The translations under genes and the position numbers were made by a program. 64,000 nt of DNA, from the NCBI GenBank assembly GCA_000226015.1, contig JH152694.1, positions 27,622 to 91,621 of the forward strand. Direction: 5' to 3'. This DNA is from Mnemiopsis leidyi (Eukaryota; Ctenophora; Tentaculata; Lobata; Bolinopsidae). The notes under the pieces were generated by a model. The model saw nothing but the letters and a program-made list of their open reading frames with translations, ran no database searches and was not told the DNA's origin. Of this stretch, positions 14,101 through 26,100 are shown piece by piece; the first letter of the stretch is position 1, and each line of letters opens with the position of its first letter.

Positions 14101-14689
14101 TTGAATGATTAGTTGCAGATACTACCAGCCTCCTGATATTTGACTTTCCATATAAGATTGCATCACATAATCTAGTCTGCAACAAAAATAGGTTATAAAT
14201 CACACAGATTCACTTCTGTTTTATTTGCCTACCTACTGTATCTTTAAACACTCTGATATTGGTAAATTTTAAGTAAAATTAAGCATTTTATTCTTACTAT
14301 CCAACATCTATTAACAGTAAAGCCATAAGTGCCAAATCTTAACTTTCAGATGAAATCTGAAAACAAGTGCATCTCACAAATCAAAAGTCTCACGGAATCT
14401 TGAAGACTGAAAGTGTTTGTAACAATAATTTTTAGAGGAAGTGCAAACTCAAAATCTATAAGGACATACAAACTCAAAACGTATTTGTACTTGTTACACC
14501 TGTACCCAGGCTTTTACAATTATACTGAAGGGGCTTCTAGGTCTTTTAACCGAGACCTTCCTCATTCAACACTTATTCACGGTTTCCTAGTCTACCAAAG
14601 AAGATTGCATAGGGAAATGCCATTAGCGCACTCCTTTAGGATTGGGGGATGTACAAACTTAAAATTGATACGCCAAAGTGCTGTAATTA

Positions 14690-14810
14690 GGGGGCACCAA
14701 ATCGTCAAAAAAATATAAGACAATTATGCAAGATTAATTGCATGACTGGAAAAATTGCTTGTTTGGTTTAATAACTTCACTATTTATTGGATTGTAAAGA
14801 CTTACAGGAC
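14690..14810 (+). repeat. Partial copy of the foldback-element arm
   Basis: From the ggggcaccaaatc segment to aacttcactattta, this matches the right arm of the 18683-19410 foldback element: the same order of caccaaat, ttgcaagatta, tggtttaataacttc and ctattta blocks with scattered differences. It shows that this arm is a dispersed repeat. Confidence 0.7.
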
Positions 14811-16390
14811 CTTGGTCCATCTTAGTACCCTGAGCTGCCCTGTGTTTTACTGGACAATTATACAGGTTGGGGGTTGTTCACATATGGCGTCATCACCTAG
14901 AGGGGGGATCGGAGGGGGTTTCCAAATGATGATGATTGATAACGAGGGGGAGGGGGGTTTGGCTAATGATGATGTCATCAAAAATTTTTAGGATTTATAG
15001 GATGTTTCTGAAAATTTTTGATTCTTCGAAATTTTTTATCAGAATTTTACAAAATCAGAAGGAAAATTTTCAAGTTAAATTTCTGATTCAGAAATCTAGT
15101 GAAATACTGTGTTTTCACTGATTTAGTATGAACAATTTCAAAATANNNNNNNNNNTGTCATGATGACGAATGATGACGGAGGGGGAGGGGGTAAAAATTA
15201 CCGAAAATTTGCTGACGTCATTTGTGAACGACCCCTTGGGCCAAAAACATCAGATTGTATTTGGTTTGTTTGTCAATTGTTCCAGCAGTGTGCTGCCGGA
15301 TGCAGCCTGTGAAGATTCCTGCTCTTTGAACATGGCCCCATACCTGAGGCCAAGAATAATATAGTAATAGTAATATGAACAAAAACTCTGCATCAAAGAA
15401 TGCATGATGGTTGTGTTAATGTCCCTAGAACCTCAGAGTAGGTTGAGGGCCAGGCATTGACACCTGTAACCATTAATATAAACCTCTATTTAGAATTTAG
15501 TACTATCCAGGATGAATAAATGTATGAAAAGAAAAATTATCTTCATTAATTTACTTTAATAACGTACTAGTGTTTCAACTTACAATGCAGAAAATCAATT
15601 AAGACTGATTTGATATTTATCACAGTACACAAAATGGTAAATTGGATAACTTGCGGAGAGCTTTCCAAAACATTTTAGGAGTGTCACATTAGAAATAAAC
15701 CGGTTTTTAAACATTCATATAAAATGTAAAAATTCAGCCCAAAGATAGGGAAACGAAATAAATTTGCCTATTTAAAAATCTTGTTATCATTTCAGAGCAA
15801 TTCTTATTTAAAATATTACATATCAATGCAGCATTTTCCCTAAATAAATAATTCTAAAAAGCATTCAGTTTATAGGTTAAAATTATAAAATTTCAATTAA
15901 AACACCGACTCATAGACTATAAAAATAAGACAGAGATCTGTTTGAAACTAAAGACTTTATGTAGTATCTCATTAAATTGAGATCCAACTCGTTCCAACTC
16001 AATCACTCTGTGCATTTACATAGTTTTCTTCTCCCCCAATGGGTTAGGTACATACTCTTGATTACATTAAAAATCGCAAAATGTGGTTAGTAAAAATACT
16101 CATTTAATATGAAATTTTCATACTTCATACTTGTCGATAGAATTTGTTGTGCTAAAATTTTGAAAACCTATAAACCTTGCTTTTGAACCTCAATCTATGT
16201 TGCTCAGTCTGTGTTGCTTGGAGGGAAGGGCAGAAATGGGCACGCAACGTCCAGTTATATTATTATTATATAAACCTTGTTAGTTCAATCACTGAACGTA
16301 TGCTTGAATCAGACCAGGGTTTTTATCACTATGTTGCAAATAAGATTTAAAAAGCTGATTAGATGAAATCTCAAGCAGTTACTACAGAAA
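14811..16390. other. Intergenic, repeat-rich; assembly gap at 15146-15155
   Basis: There is no supportable gene. Ten Ns lie at 15146-15155, between two similar stretches around 14920-14990 and 15160-15200 (gatgat / aggggg / gatgtcatc motifs). This suggests a repeat collapsed or broken at the gap. The remainder is AT-rich and featureless. Confidence 0.55.
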
Positions 16391-16399
16391 GCTATACAC

Positions 16400-17510
16400 T
16401 ATAGCAACGAGATTATATCCGTCTACCGTTCAATTGTTCTATATAACGAAACGATAGCTTTGTTGACTGCGAGAGTCGGGTATTCCACCGCGCGACAAGT
16501 CTTCGCTTGAAAACCTCAGTCTTTATTGCTCCAAGTCGATTAGAGGAGATTTAGATCTCGCTGCGCCGCTGCGGCTGATATTTTCACGGCTGCAGGCGTG
16601 ACAACGTAAACAGCAAAGCTTTGAGCCGCGCGCGAGTCGTAAGTAACAATTCGATAAAGTGCCCAGTAATTTAGCCTTATTCTTCTTAACTTTCACTTAA
16701 CCAAGTGTTGACGAGATTATATCGGTCTAACGTGATCAGTCGGGTATCGCCGCGACAAAACCAGGTGCTTACGCCGCGCTTAAAAGGGCTCTGAGGTTAG
16801 GGCAACTTGTTTTAATTTTGTGCTGAGTCTCGCACAAGGATTGCTTTAACCAAAGCTCTTTTGCGCGCGTCGCTGAAATTCTAGCTGCGTAGCAGCTGCC
16901 ATGCCGCGCGCGGCATAAACACCTGGTTAGGTGAACACATCACACATGAATTGTGGATATACGTGTTCAGCTCAAATTTACCTAACCCGGTGCTTACGCC
17001 GCGCGTGCAAAAGAGCTTTGGTTAAAGCAAGTGTTCAGCAACCTTCTGTGACGCACGCGACCCGCGCCGCGCGCATGCGCAGGTAACTAAATATTCAAAA
17101 TGGTGCACGTGCCCTGTCGGGACGCACAAAGCTTAGTGTGAGCTTTTCGTGTCTGTCCTAATTTCGCGTATAAGATCGGATCGCACTGGGATTTGCGTTG
17201 TTGTGAAGGTGTTTAACAAACGTCGATGGTGCAGTGCGTTATCCATGCCACATAATTGGGTGATTATGCACACGTAATTTAAAATAAGTTAAATTGTAGG
17301 TTGATAACCTACTGCCGCGGCTTGACGAAATGATATTCGTCTAACTTTCTCGCCAGGAGAGCAGAAAACTGCGAGCCGCGAACGAGTCGGGTAAAACCTT
17401 GACGAGATGATATCCGTCTAACGTTCTAACGAGGAGAGCAGAAAACTGCGAGCCGCGCGCGGGTCGGGTAACACCTCGACAAGTAAAACCTTGACAAGCC
17501 GCGGCCATCA
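16400..17510. repeat. GC-rich cluster of palindromic and direct repeats
   Basis: This is an island of CGCG-rich sequence in AT-rich DNA. A direct-repeat motif like GACGAGATTATATCCGTCTA starts near 16406, 16708, 17330 and 17401, the last two followed by GAGAGCAGAAAACTGCGAGC. A foldback pairs about 16843-16935 with about 16977-17035: CCAAAGCTCTTTTGCGCGC against GCGCGTGCAAAAGAGCTTTGG, and CACCTGGTTAGGTGAAC against TTTACCTAACCCGGTG. It is probably a non-autonomous repeat inserted in several rounds. Confidence 0.7.
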
Positions 17511-18682
17511 CGCGCTCTTACGCATTTCCGGCCTGGCGACGCGCATCACCCGTTAAAAGTTAAGTTGCTGCTGTCAAACATCAAAACTAAGGTTTGTAGA
17601 TATTTTTGGCCATGTCTATATATTATATTTGCGAAACCAGTATAGCTCATATGTATGCGCGCGGCTCCAAATCTGTCAGCTCGCTCACACAGGAAATCTG
17701 ATGTATCTGTTTTAAAATGTATTTTTCTTTGACTGCTCCGAGTCAGGAACCAGACTTTTTGCTTTTATTTACATGACAATTTATTTACTTAATTACCATG
17801 ATTCCGTTTATAAAGTTGTAAATAAAAATGCCTATTTTGAAATTTCCCTTGCAAAAGTATGGTCCATCATTAGCACAGATATAGGATTGTATTTTTGTAT
17901 TTGAAGCTAGTTGGCACCAAGTACAGGCCGTGCTTAACTTAACTTAAGTTGTTCTGTGGCAAACCCCAGTTTAATGAATGCAAAAATAAGATATAATGTC
18001 CCTTAGGTCACACTTACTGATTCATATGTCATATAAAGTATTGTGTAATCATTTAAACAACATATTATAACAGGCTAATGAGAGTGGCCGCAATAACACT
18101 GAACAGCACGTCTTCCAGCCATGCAAAACTCAAAACTGTGGTCATAAAATCACTCTTGCCACTCGATTTTACAGTCCCAGTAATGCAGCCTTTTTGGCTG
18201 CCCCTATTTCAATAATCTTTGAAGCAAAACTTTTTTGGTACAAGCTCTTCTTCTGATCAATCTTAAATCTAGTCTCAAAAAGAGTGACCTAGCTTCTTGG
18301 CTTAGCCTTTGCTAAGAACTTCATAAACTCTTCTTGTGGTGATAAGAGGGACTTTTACCAAACGCCTGTTCTTCTTCTTTCTAACTTTACCAACCCCAAT
18401 GTCTTAAAAAATTTCCTGATCAAGTGATAGAGGATTCATGTTTACTCTCCTCAAGACCGATGATAATGACATACCTGCTCCTGTACTACTCCTGACTTAA
18501 CAACCTTTCTCGGGGTTACATCACGTTTTAAGTGGGAATATCTTTTGCTGAGAGAACTCTTTCTCACCCTGTATTCCCCCTTATCTATCAATAGTGAATA
18601 TACATTTTTTCAAATTCTTTTTTCTTTTACTTCTCTTCACCAGAACACTTTTAAGAACTCTTACCACTTCAGTGGCGTAACG
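17511..18682. other. Intergenic, nothing recognised
   Basis: AT-rich sequence without supportable exons, RNA genes or clear repeats. It lies between the RA-like gene start (14100, minus) and the coiled-coil gene start (20184, plus), so promoter sequence for either gene could be within the wider intergenic interval, but no motif stands out. Confidence 0.5.
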
Positions 18683-19410
18683 TAGTAGGTCTAGCCAATA
18701 TAGCGCCCCTTGCAATGAAAATGCGCCCCTAATTGGTGCCCCTGGTATAAGGGCTTACTTGAAGCAATTTGTGAAGAAATGGCCAAAAATCTAAATAAAT
18801 AGTGAAGTTATTACACCAAACACGCGATTTTGCTAGATAATTTGGCAAAATTGTCCCATATTTTTTATGACGATTTGGCGCCCCCTGATGACGGCACCCC
18901 CCGGCGTAGCCGGGGTGGCCGGGGCATCATTACGCCGCTGTACCACTTTTCACCAGAAGGCAGAATTTTCCAAGTTGCCAATTACATGCATGAAAGCACA
19001 TCACGCATGCTTAAGCTTCCTGGTTCAATTAAAGCAATGCTTAGTGTTATTAACAGACTGTCTAATCTTGATCCTTTCCTACTATTTAGCAATTGATATA
19101 CAAAGATATCCATGTTAACAAGCGTCATCATAGCCTCAAGACAGCGGCATAACGATGCCCCGGCAGCCCCGGCTATGCCGGTGCGCTGTCATAAGGGGTC
19201 GCCAAATCTTGATAAAAATATGGAACAATTTTGCAAGATTAACTGCACGACTAGCAAAATCATGGATTTGGTTTAATAACTTCACTATTTAATTAGATTT
19301 TCCGGCAATATTTTCACAAATTGCTCCCAGTATGCCCGTTCACCAGGGGCCCCTTTTTACCGCCGAGGGGCGACATATTGGCTAGACCAACAAAGTTAGG
19401 CCCCTGCCTC
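18683..19410. mobile_element. Foldback DNA element with arms of about 250 bp
   Basis: The left arm (about 18683-18940) and right arm (about 19131-19410) are inverted copies with indels. Both begin at GGTCTAGCCAATAT on the outside. Both share AGTGAAGTTATTA and CCATATTTTT blocks, and both end internally in a GC-rich palindromic core (CCGGGGC / GGCATCATTACGCCGCTGT and its reverse complement). The roughly 190-bp spacer contains no convincing coding sequence. The layout fits a non-autonomous foldback or long-TIR DNA transposon. A partial extra arm lies near 14690-14810. Confidence 0.75.
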
Positions 19411-20183
19411 AAGAAAAATTTGTGGACAATTTTAATGACAGGGTTAGCTTTATTTTGTCAATGTCTTCTAAAGGGGTACTTTTGGGTGAGATGACTCCTC
19501 AACATTAAAAAAGTAAGGACTGCAAATTGCAAATGTGAGCTGTCTGGTTTCCAAATGTCTAAGGTGTACTGTCTTCTTTTAGTTCCATACGTAATGCAGA
19601 ATAAGTCCTTAATTTTGCAATGATTGTCAATTAGACCAAAGGTTTTCCACAATAAGAATTGTTCACAGTACGTGTCCATGGCAAATAAGTTTCCTTATTT
19701 TGTGAAAGGACTTTAAGCCAGTACAGAACTGACTGTTCTTCTAATTGTTTAAGATGGTTAATGCTTTCCAGTATCAAGACAAGGTGATAACTGTCGCCAT
19801 TACCTGAATGACCTGGGTACAAAATGACATATTTATAACCAGACAACCTTATCATAATACAGGACTGCCGACTCAACTCTATTTTGGTAGTTGGCTCTAG
19901 TTTGTTTTTCTCTGCAACCTATATTCAGATGATTTTGGCAGCAGACATGTCCTTTTATTTGTGACATCAGTATATGACTATAGAATATTTAGTTTTTATA
20001 TAAAATGGCTTTATTATAACTTCTTATGCAAGAGCTTCCCCAATTAGAGTTCTACAATTTTTCCAAAAAAATTTTCAGTTCCAAAGAAATTGTCACATTT
20101 TTAATGCTTTCACATTACTCAAGACATCCTCTGTAGTTATGATATTGTGAGAGGGACTGGTCAATAGAGTAATCCTACCAAAA
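19411..20183. other. Intergenic, 5' flank of the coiled-coil gene
   Basis: No gene is supported. Two overlapping minus-strand open frames (19458-19876) may be a decayed transposon fragment, but I recognise no domain. The immediate upstream sequence of the start at 20184 shows no clear promoter element. Confidence 0.45.
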
Positions 20184-23100
20184 ATGGCTGACTACGACTA
20201 TGATGTAAGAACAAAGCTCCGTTACGAGACGCCAACTTCAAAAGGACGCCCATCCTCCAGAAGGTTTTAATTTTTTGTTTGTTAATACGAAAAATTAAAG
20301 TTATGGTAATCATTAACCCCAGATTTGGTATTAAAGGTTTCATAGTATTACCGTATTCCTATCACCCTCAGGTACCAGAAATCCACCACTCCATATCGAC
20401 TTAAAAGTGCTGAAAAGTATCTGAACAACATTAGTAGCAACACCAACGATGATAAGTCTGATATTGAACGATACAGCAGAAGCTCTTCTCCCTTATTTCT
20501 CCGTGAGCAAATGAAGGTGGGAAATTTTTATCAACTTAATTTTCAAATTTTGTTGTAGTTACAGGAATTAATAGTAAGGAACATTTTCTTTATCCTCTAA
20601 CTGCGAATGTTTAGTGAACAGAGAAAACAGGAATTTTGTCCGGTGTCGATGCAACAATGTGACAACATTATGACAACATTGAGACCACAATATGACAACG
20701 TTATGACAACATTAAGACCACATTATGTAATCATAATGTTGTCATTTTGTTGCATCACCATCGGAAAAAATTGCCGGGAAAACTATCTTGCCTTTTAAGA
20801 AATTAATTCGATACAAATCATCTTCAGTCCAAATAAATCTGTTGTATGTAGTGTTGAAATCGTATGGAACAGGAATTCTTTGGTCAATCAGAATGTAGCA
20901 GCGAATTTGAAATTAACTCTTCTCAGGCCGAGACTCAAATTCGTGCTGAACGAGATGCAGACCTCAAAAACCTGAGACGATCAGTCTCTCCAAAAGGACG
21001 AAAGTCTCCGAGCTCCAAGTCCCCCAGATCCCGATCGACTTCTCCCATTCCACTGAGGTATCCCAGTTACTCGGCTACTTCAACTGCTACACCATATGAG
21101 GAGTACAGATCTGCAATCAGTAGTCTGAGGAACCTAAGAGATAATCCTACTTATCTGCGCACTACCTCACCACCTGCAAAAGGAGGAGCTGATGATATCA
21201 ACTTGAGCTCTGGGAAACTAGGTACGTTTTTCTCAAGAAGTTTTCTTTTTTGTGCAATGTGTATTTTATCGATCCATTTAAATTACTGTCGGCAAGAATC
21301 TTTGATGTTTACTTTAAAGTGATTTCCAATTTGTGATTTCCAAATTTTCAGGGACGATAGTTGACAGTGGAGTAAGTCTGAGTAACAGCCACAAGTATGC
21401 TGAAATCGAGAACACGATAAATTACAACACTTCGACCAGCATTAACAAGTCTCCTCTAGGTAGGTTAATTAATTTGACTTCTTCACATGCTCAAATCGTA
21501 AAATCTCATCTACAAAATGTAGCACATAGTAGCACATTGTGACAGACAACAAGACAATCCAGGAGAGGAAGTGCAGCGATATTGGCGAGATGTCAAACCC
21601 TGCCACCCGACCCACTGTCGTTGCTATCCAGGGTGCCACCTGCGCCCCCGACCCTTGCCACCTGAATCGTAATCCATACCCTTTCTCGGCGCCTCATTTG
21701 TCAGTTTGAAAGTGCCGGGAACTTATCGCTTTCCTTGTGTGCATGTGTTTTGTAGTTTAGTTTGACGTGTTGTTAAGTCAAGATGCCTAGTGCGAGTGAC
21801 AGTTTGCTTGCAGAGCTGGACCCAGCTATACAGGGTGACATCATCATGAGGAAGTATCGCTCCATGCCATGGCCAGTTTTAAGAACAGCTGATTTTCGTC
21901 CTACTTCACCGAACTTTGGTCAAAGTCTAAGCTCCACAGCGGTAGACGCTCCTAAACCGAAACAGCTAACCTTCAGCGATGAAACAACGTTCAGACCTAT
22001 ATCCCCGATCAGACGCTCACCCAGGTCTAGTCCCACGGAACGGTCCACAAGTCCCACTAGATTGAACTACTCCTCTTATCGTCCCAACAAGCACACTCTG
22101 TCTCCCTCCCGGAGTAGCAATGCAGGCAGACTTAGTCCGTCCCGTAACCAGACGTCCCCCGGTCGGCTTAGTCCCGAAGTTTCCGCCATCAGTCAGAGAA
22201 TATTCCAGAGTATAGACGAGATCAGGAAGGAGATCCAGCTGAGTTCGGACGAAGCCAAGACAGGACGATACAAACACCGGGCTGAACGAGACGGTTCTCC
22301 CAGCAAGTACAGAGACACGTCCCCACCCAGACCTATCAGAGCGTTGTCTCCCTCCTCGATCCTCAAATCAGAAGCGTCCCCCAGTACCAGGGCGTTCAGA
22401 CAGGACCTGTCTCTTGCCGCCTCTAGGAACCCCCGTCGTCAACCCCGAGCTGAGATCTCCCGTATCGTGGCCGACGCGTCAGAGTCAGATAATCCTCGGA
22501 GAAGAGTCGAGTTTAGTGACAGTCCCACAAGAAGTTCAAGTAAACGTGTAGCCAGTCCTGTCGGGTTGGACGGAAGTGGTTATCGTCCCTCTCCCACCAT
22601 CGCTAGTGGTCTGGCGGTTAAAGCCAAACCTAGGACTACAGAACCCGATAACACTGTCGACGATTTTATTGAAGGTTTAACTAATAGAGATTTCTTTATT
22701 GATAGCTGACTAAAACTACTATTTCATATCCAAGACCCCATAACATTGGATAACAATGCATAACATTGCCATTGGACGATCCATAACAAAATCTTCCCAG
22801 GTTCCCTGAAATCGCCGACCTGGCACAAGATGGAGAAGGAAGGGTTACAGGATGCGGTGGAGGAGAGTGAACAGCGGAGGATGCTCCTGGTCAACCGGTT
22901 AAAGGATGCTCAAGATACTTTAAAGGTAGGATTAACTGTGTGAATGTTCTGTGGAACATTGATATTGGGATGCATGACTATTAACTTGGCAGTCGATGTA
23001 GAGATGAACAATTGCCTGTTCTGGCTGATCAGAATATCATGTTTAATTGAAAAGGAGATACTTGGACTTGCTGAGTTATCCGGTTTTGTTGCTTCAACCC

Positions 23101-26100
23101 TGCAACACAACCGGCTAGCTTTTCATGCACTTAAATGTTTAATTTTGATCCATTTCGCCACGCCTCAATTTAAGAATCAAACAACAAATTTCACTTATCG
23201 TTTGTTAAAATTTTACTTGAAAATAGGCCTAGATTTGCAACCTTGCAAACAAGCGGTAAGCTTGATGGATTTTGCAGCCGGAAAATGTGTTGTCATGACA
23301 ACGAGAACTCTTGGTAAAGTGATAAATTAACTTCAATAGGAGAAAGATCGATCTCTGGTCACGTGACTGCATTAGGACATACCCACAAGTAAATCTGGCG
23401 TCCTCCCAGCTCCAAAATTCCATTGAAACATTTAGAATCGGAGTATCAATATCTATGGAAACGTTCGTTGGACATTTTTTTGATAAACTCCCTTGTAACA
23501 GGACCCGTTAAGATAAGACCCGGTTGCCCTGGCAACCAAACATCGATTACCAAAACATCGATTAATTGTTAACCGCCGCAAAGCACAGTAGACAAATTAT
23601 CACAACCCGGAGGTTCCTGTCCCTTTAATGCCATAATGTAAGGTGCGACAAAGTGGCAAACTAAAACATGTTTCACTGAGCTTTATTTCCAGTTACAAGC
23701 AAGCACGATCACAAGCTTAAAGAGTGAGAAAGAACGGTACAAGAGCGAACTTGAAAGTCTGAACTTTTCAAAAGAGGTGGGTAAAGGCTTCAAGCTTTTA
23801 AAGCAATCTTAAAAATAATTACGAAATCGAATCTTTTTTCGTGGCCGATAAGTTCTATCTATCATGAATGAACCTACATCATAGTAGTATTGCCATAGTT
23901 AATCCTAGAAATCTGAACAGTTTCTGTACTCTAACGTTTGGACCGTGCCTCGTTCTTAAAACTAAGAAAATACTTCACGCAGCCTAATTAGAAGGTTGAG
24001 ATAGGATTATTTTGACGATTGCTAATTTTTTAGGAGAGTTACAATGAAAAGAGAAACTTGACGACCCGTATCAAGCTCATGAAGAGCAAGTAAGTGTTTT
24101 ATACTGATCAAGTTTAGTTAACATTAATGCTACATTTAACTTTTGTTTATCATGCACAAGCAAATACTCATGGCATTAAAGTAAAATCAATTTATAAGGA
24201 TTCTGGAATCCGGATATAAGTTAATGCATTGTCATTGTACAATGGAATTTAGATATCTTTGTTAAGTAGGTTGAATGTTTAAGGAAATACAATACCTGTA
24301 GAAGAGTGGAGCTGGGAAGAATATCAAGGATCTTTGATATCATAGCTGTAAGGATTTCTACAGGCTGGGGTCATATCTGGGGGGAAGGAAGGGTAAACAA
24401 TATTTAGGATATTAAGTTGAACATACTTGGTAGACAAGTAGGGAGTGAAGAGAAAATATCTCCCACACAAAATACAGTTTCCGAACCCTCCGATCTATAT
24501 CCAGATACACATGAGACAGTTAGTGTATCTCCGTAGGTTGCTGGCAGGACTGGGCTACTCAATATCCGCATCATCTTTATATCTAACGGTAAACTGGGAC
24601 AATCTAAAGAATTTAGCGATGTTAGATTATCGCTGGTACTTCTTCTTATTGGGATATGTGTAGGCACGTTTTAAAACCACCCAGTATATCAGCTGTCTGT
24701 AACAGCACATAAGTGTTATCACAAGTGTTATACCGTACTTAATAGCACACAAGTATTATACCGTATAGCACATTGTGCTAAGCACAACGTATGCAGACGA
24801 ATGCGAATGTATTCACATATTTACCTGCTAATTCGGACCCATAAACTTCAATTTCAGCGATGTTGTGTCCTGAATAACTTAAAATGTCCCGGTCCGTAAG
24901 ATACAACGTGTCCCCCACTCTTCCGTTACAGTCTAGAAAGTAGGTCCGACCTTCTACAGTATACGGATCTCCAGGATTACGTTCTGAATATTTCGCTATT
25001 AATATTTGTCCAGCTTTAATGCGGCAAAGCTTGAATTGGATAGTATCCATAAAAGTTAATATGTAGTTTTGGAGGTAAAATTTTCAGCCAAAACTAAACA
25101 TCTTTAACCTGTGATTATACTGCCAAGACGATCAATGACATCAACAACCGAAAGGACTACAGAACAGCAGTCCAATTCATTACAGGCCACTGTGGCCTTA
25201 ACAAATACCTCTTCAACATGAGGAAATCTGACATCAAGGAATGTCCGCTCTGCGGACACCATTCACCAAGAGGAAACAGTGTCACATTTTCTCGGTCAGT
25301 GCCCTGCCACTACTTAACTTAGAGGACATTACTTCAACGAGTACTACATCTCTATCAATGACATCTTCGATTACATCCATATCACAACCATTATCAAATT
25401 TACCAACAAAACCAAAAGGTTACTCGACCCCGAGAACATCGACAACACAGGAGTTACTTAGCTTTAGCCCTTTTCTTCCCCTCTGTTATCTTTTGGTATA
25501 GGCTCTCACATCTGTCTCCCTTGTAAACTTTTACCTTCCCCCCTTTTACCCACCCCTCTCATATCTCCCCGTACTCCCCCTCCCTCATTCCCCCTCACTC
25601 CCCCCTCACCCTAGAGACAGGCTAAACTCCTTTTGGCTTTACCCTCTTGTGGGCCTAACTTACAGACCCAGTCTCTCTTGAAAAAAGAAAAAAAAAGTTG
25701 TTAAGCTTTAATACGGCAAAGCTTGAATTGGATAGTATCCATGTAAGTTAATATGTAGTTTTGAAGGTAAAATGCCAAAACTGAACATCTTTAACCTGTA
25801 ATTATACCGCAGCTGGCCATCTCAATCACTTCCCTCCCCGAAGAGTACACTCCCACTTCTGTGTTTACCATTCTGTTACCGAACGACTCTTTTTCTCTAC
25901 TGACCATGACAACTTTCCCAACACGGTACGCTTCTGAGAGAAACAGTTTGAGGAAGTTTCCGGTCTCTGCCTGATCCAGTACAGCGTACCAAGTGTTGTA
26001 GTGTCCGTCGTGTGCCTTGTCCGGTGTGTAGGAGCCGTGATGGTTGAAGGATTCCGATCTCTCTATTGTCAACCGACCGTCCGAAATAGCTGAAATATTT

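Noticed and set aside
14413-15364. Chain of plus-strand open frames
   Set aside because: Repeat-derived sequence with an assembly gap; no splice logic or domain.
19458-19876. Two overlapping minus-strand open frames, possible decayed transposase
   Set aside because: No recognisable motif; stops and frame change; insufficient to call.
22017-22277. Minus-strand open frame within the alternative first exon
   Set aside because: Antisense shadow of the SP-rich coding sequence.
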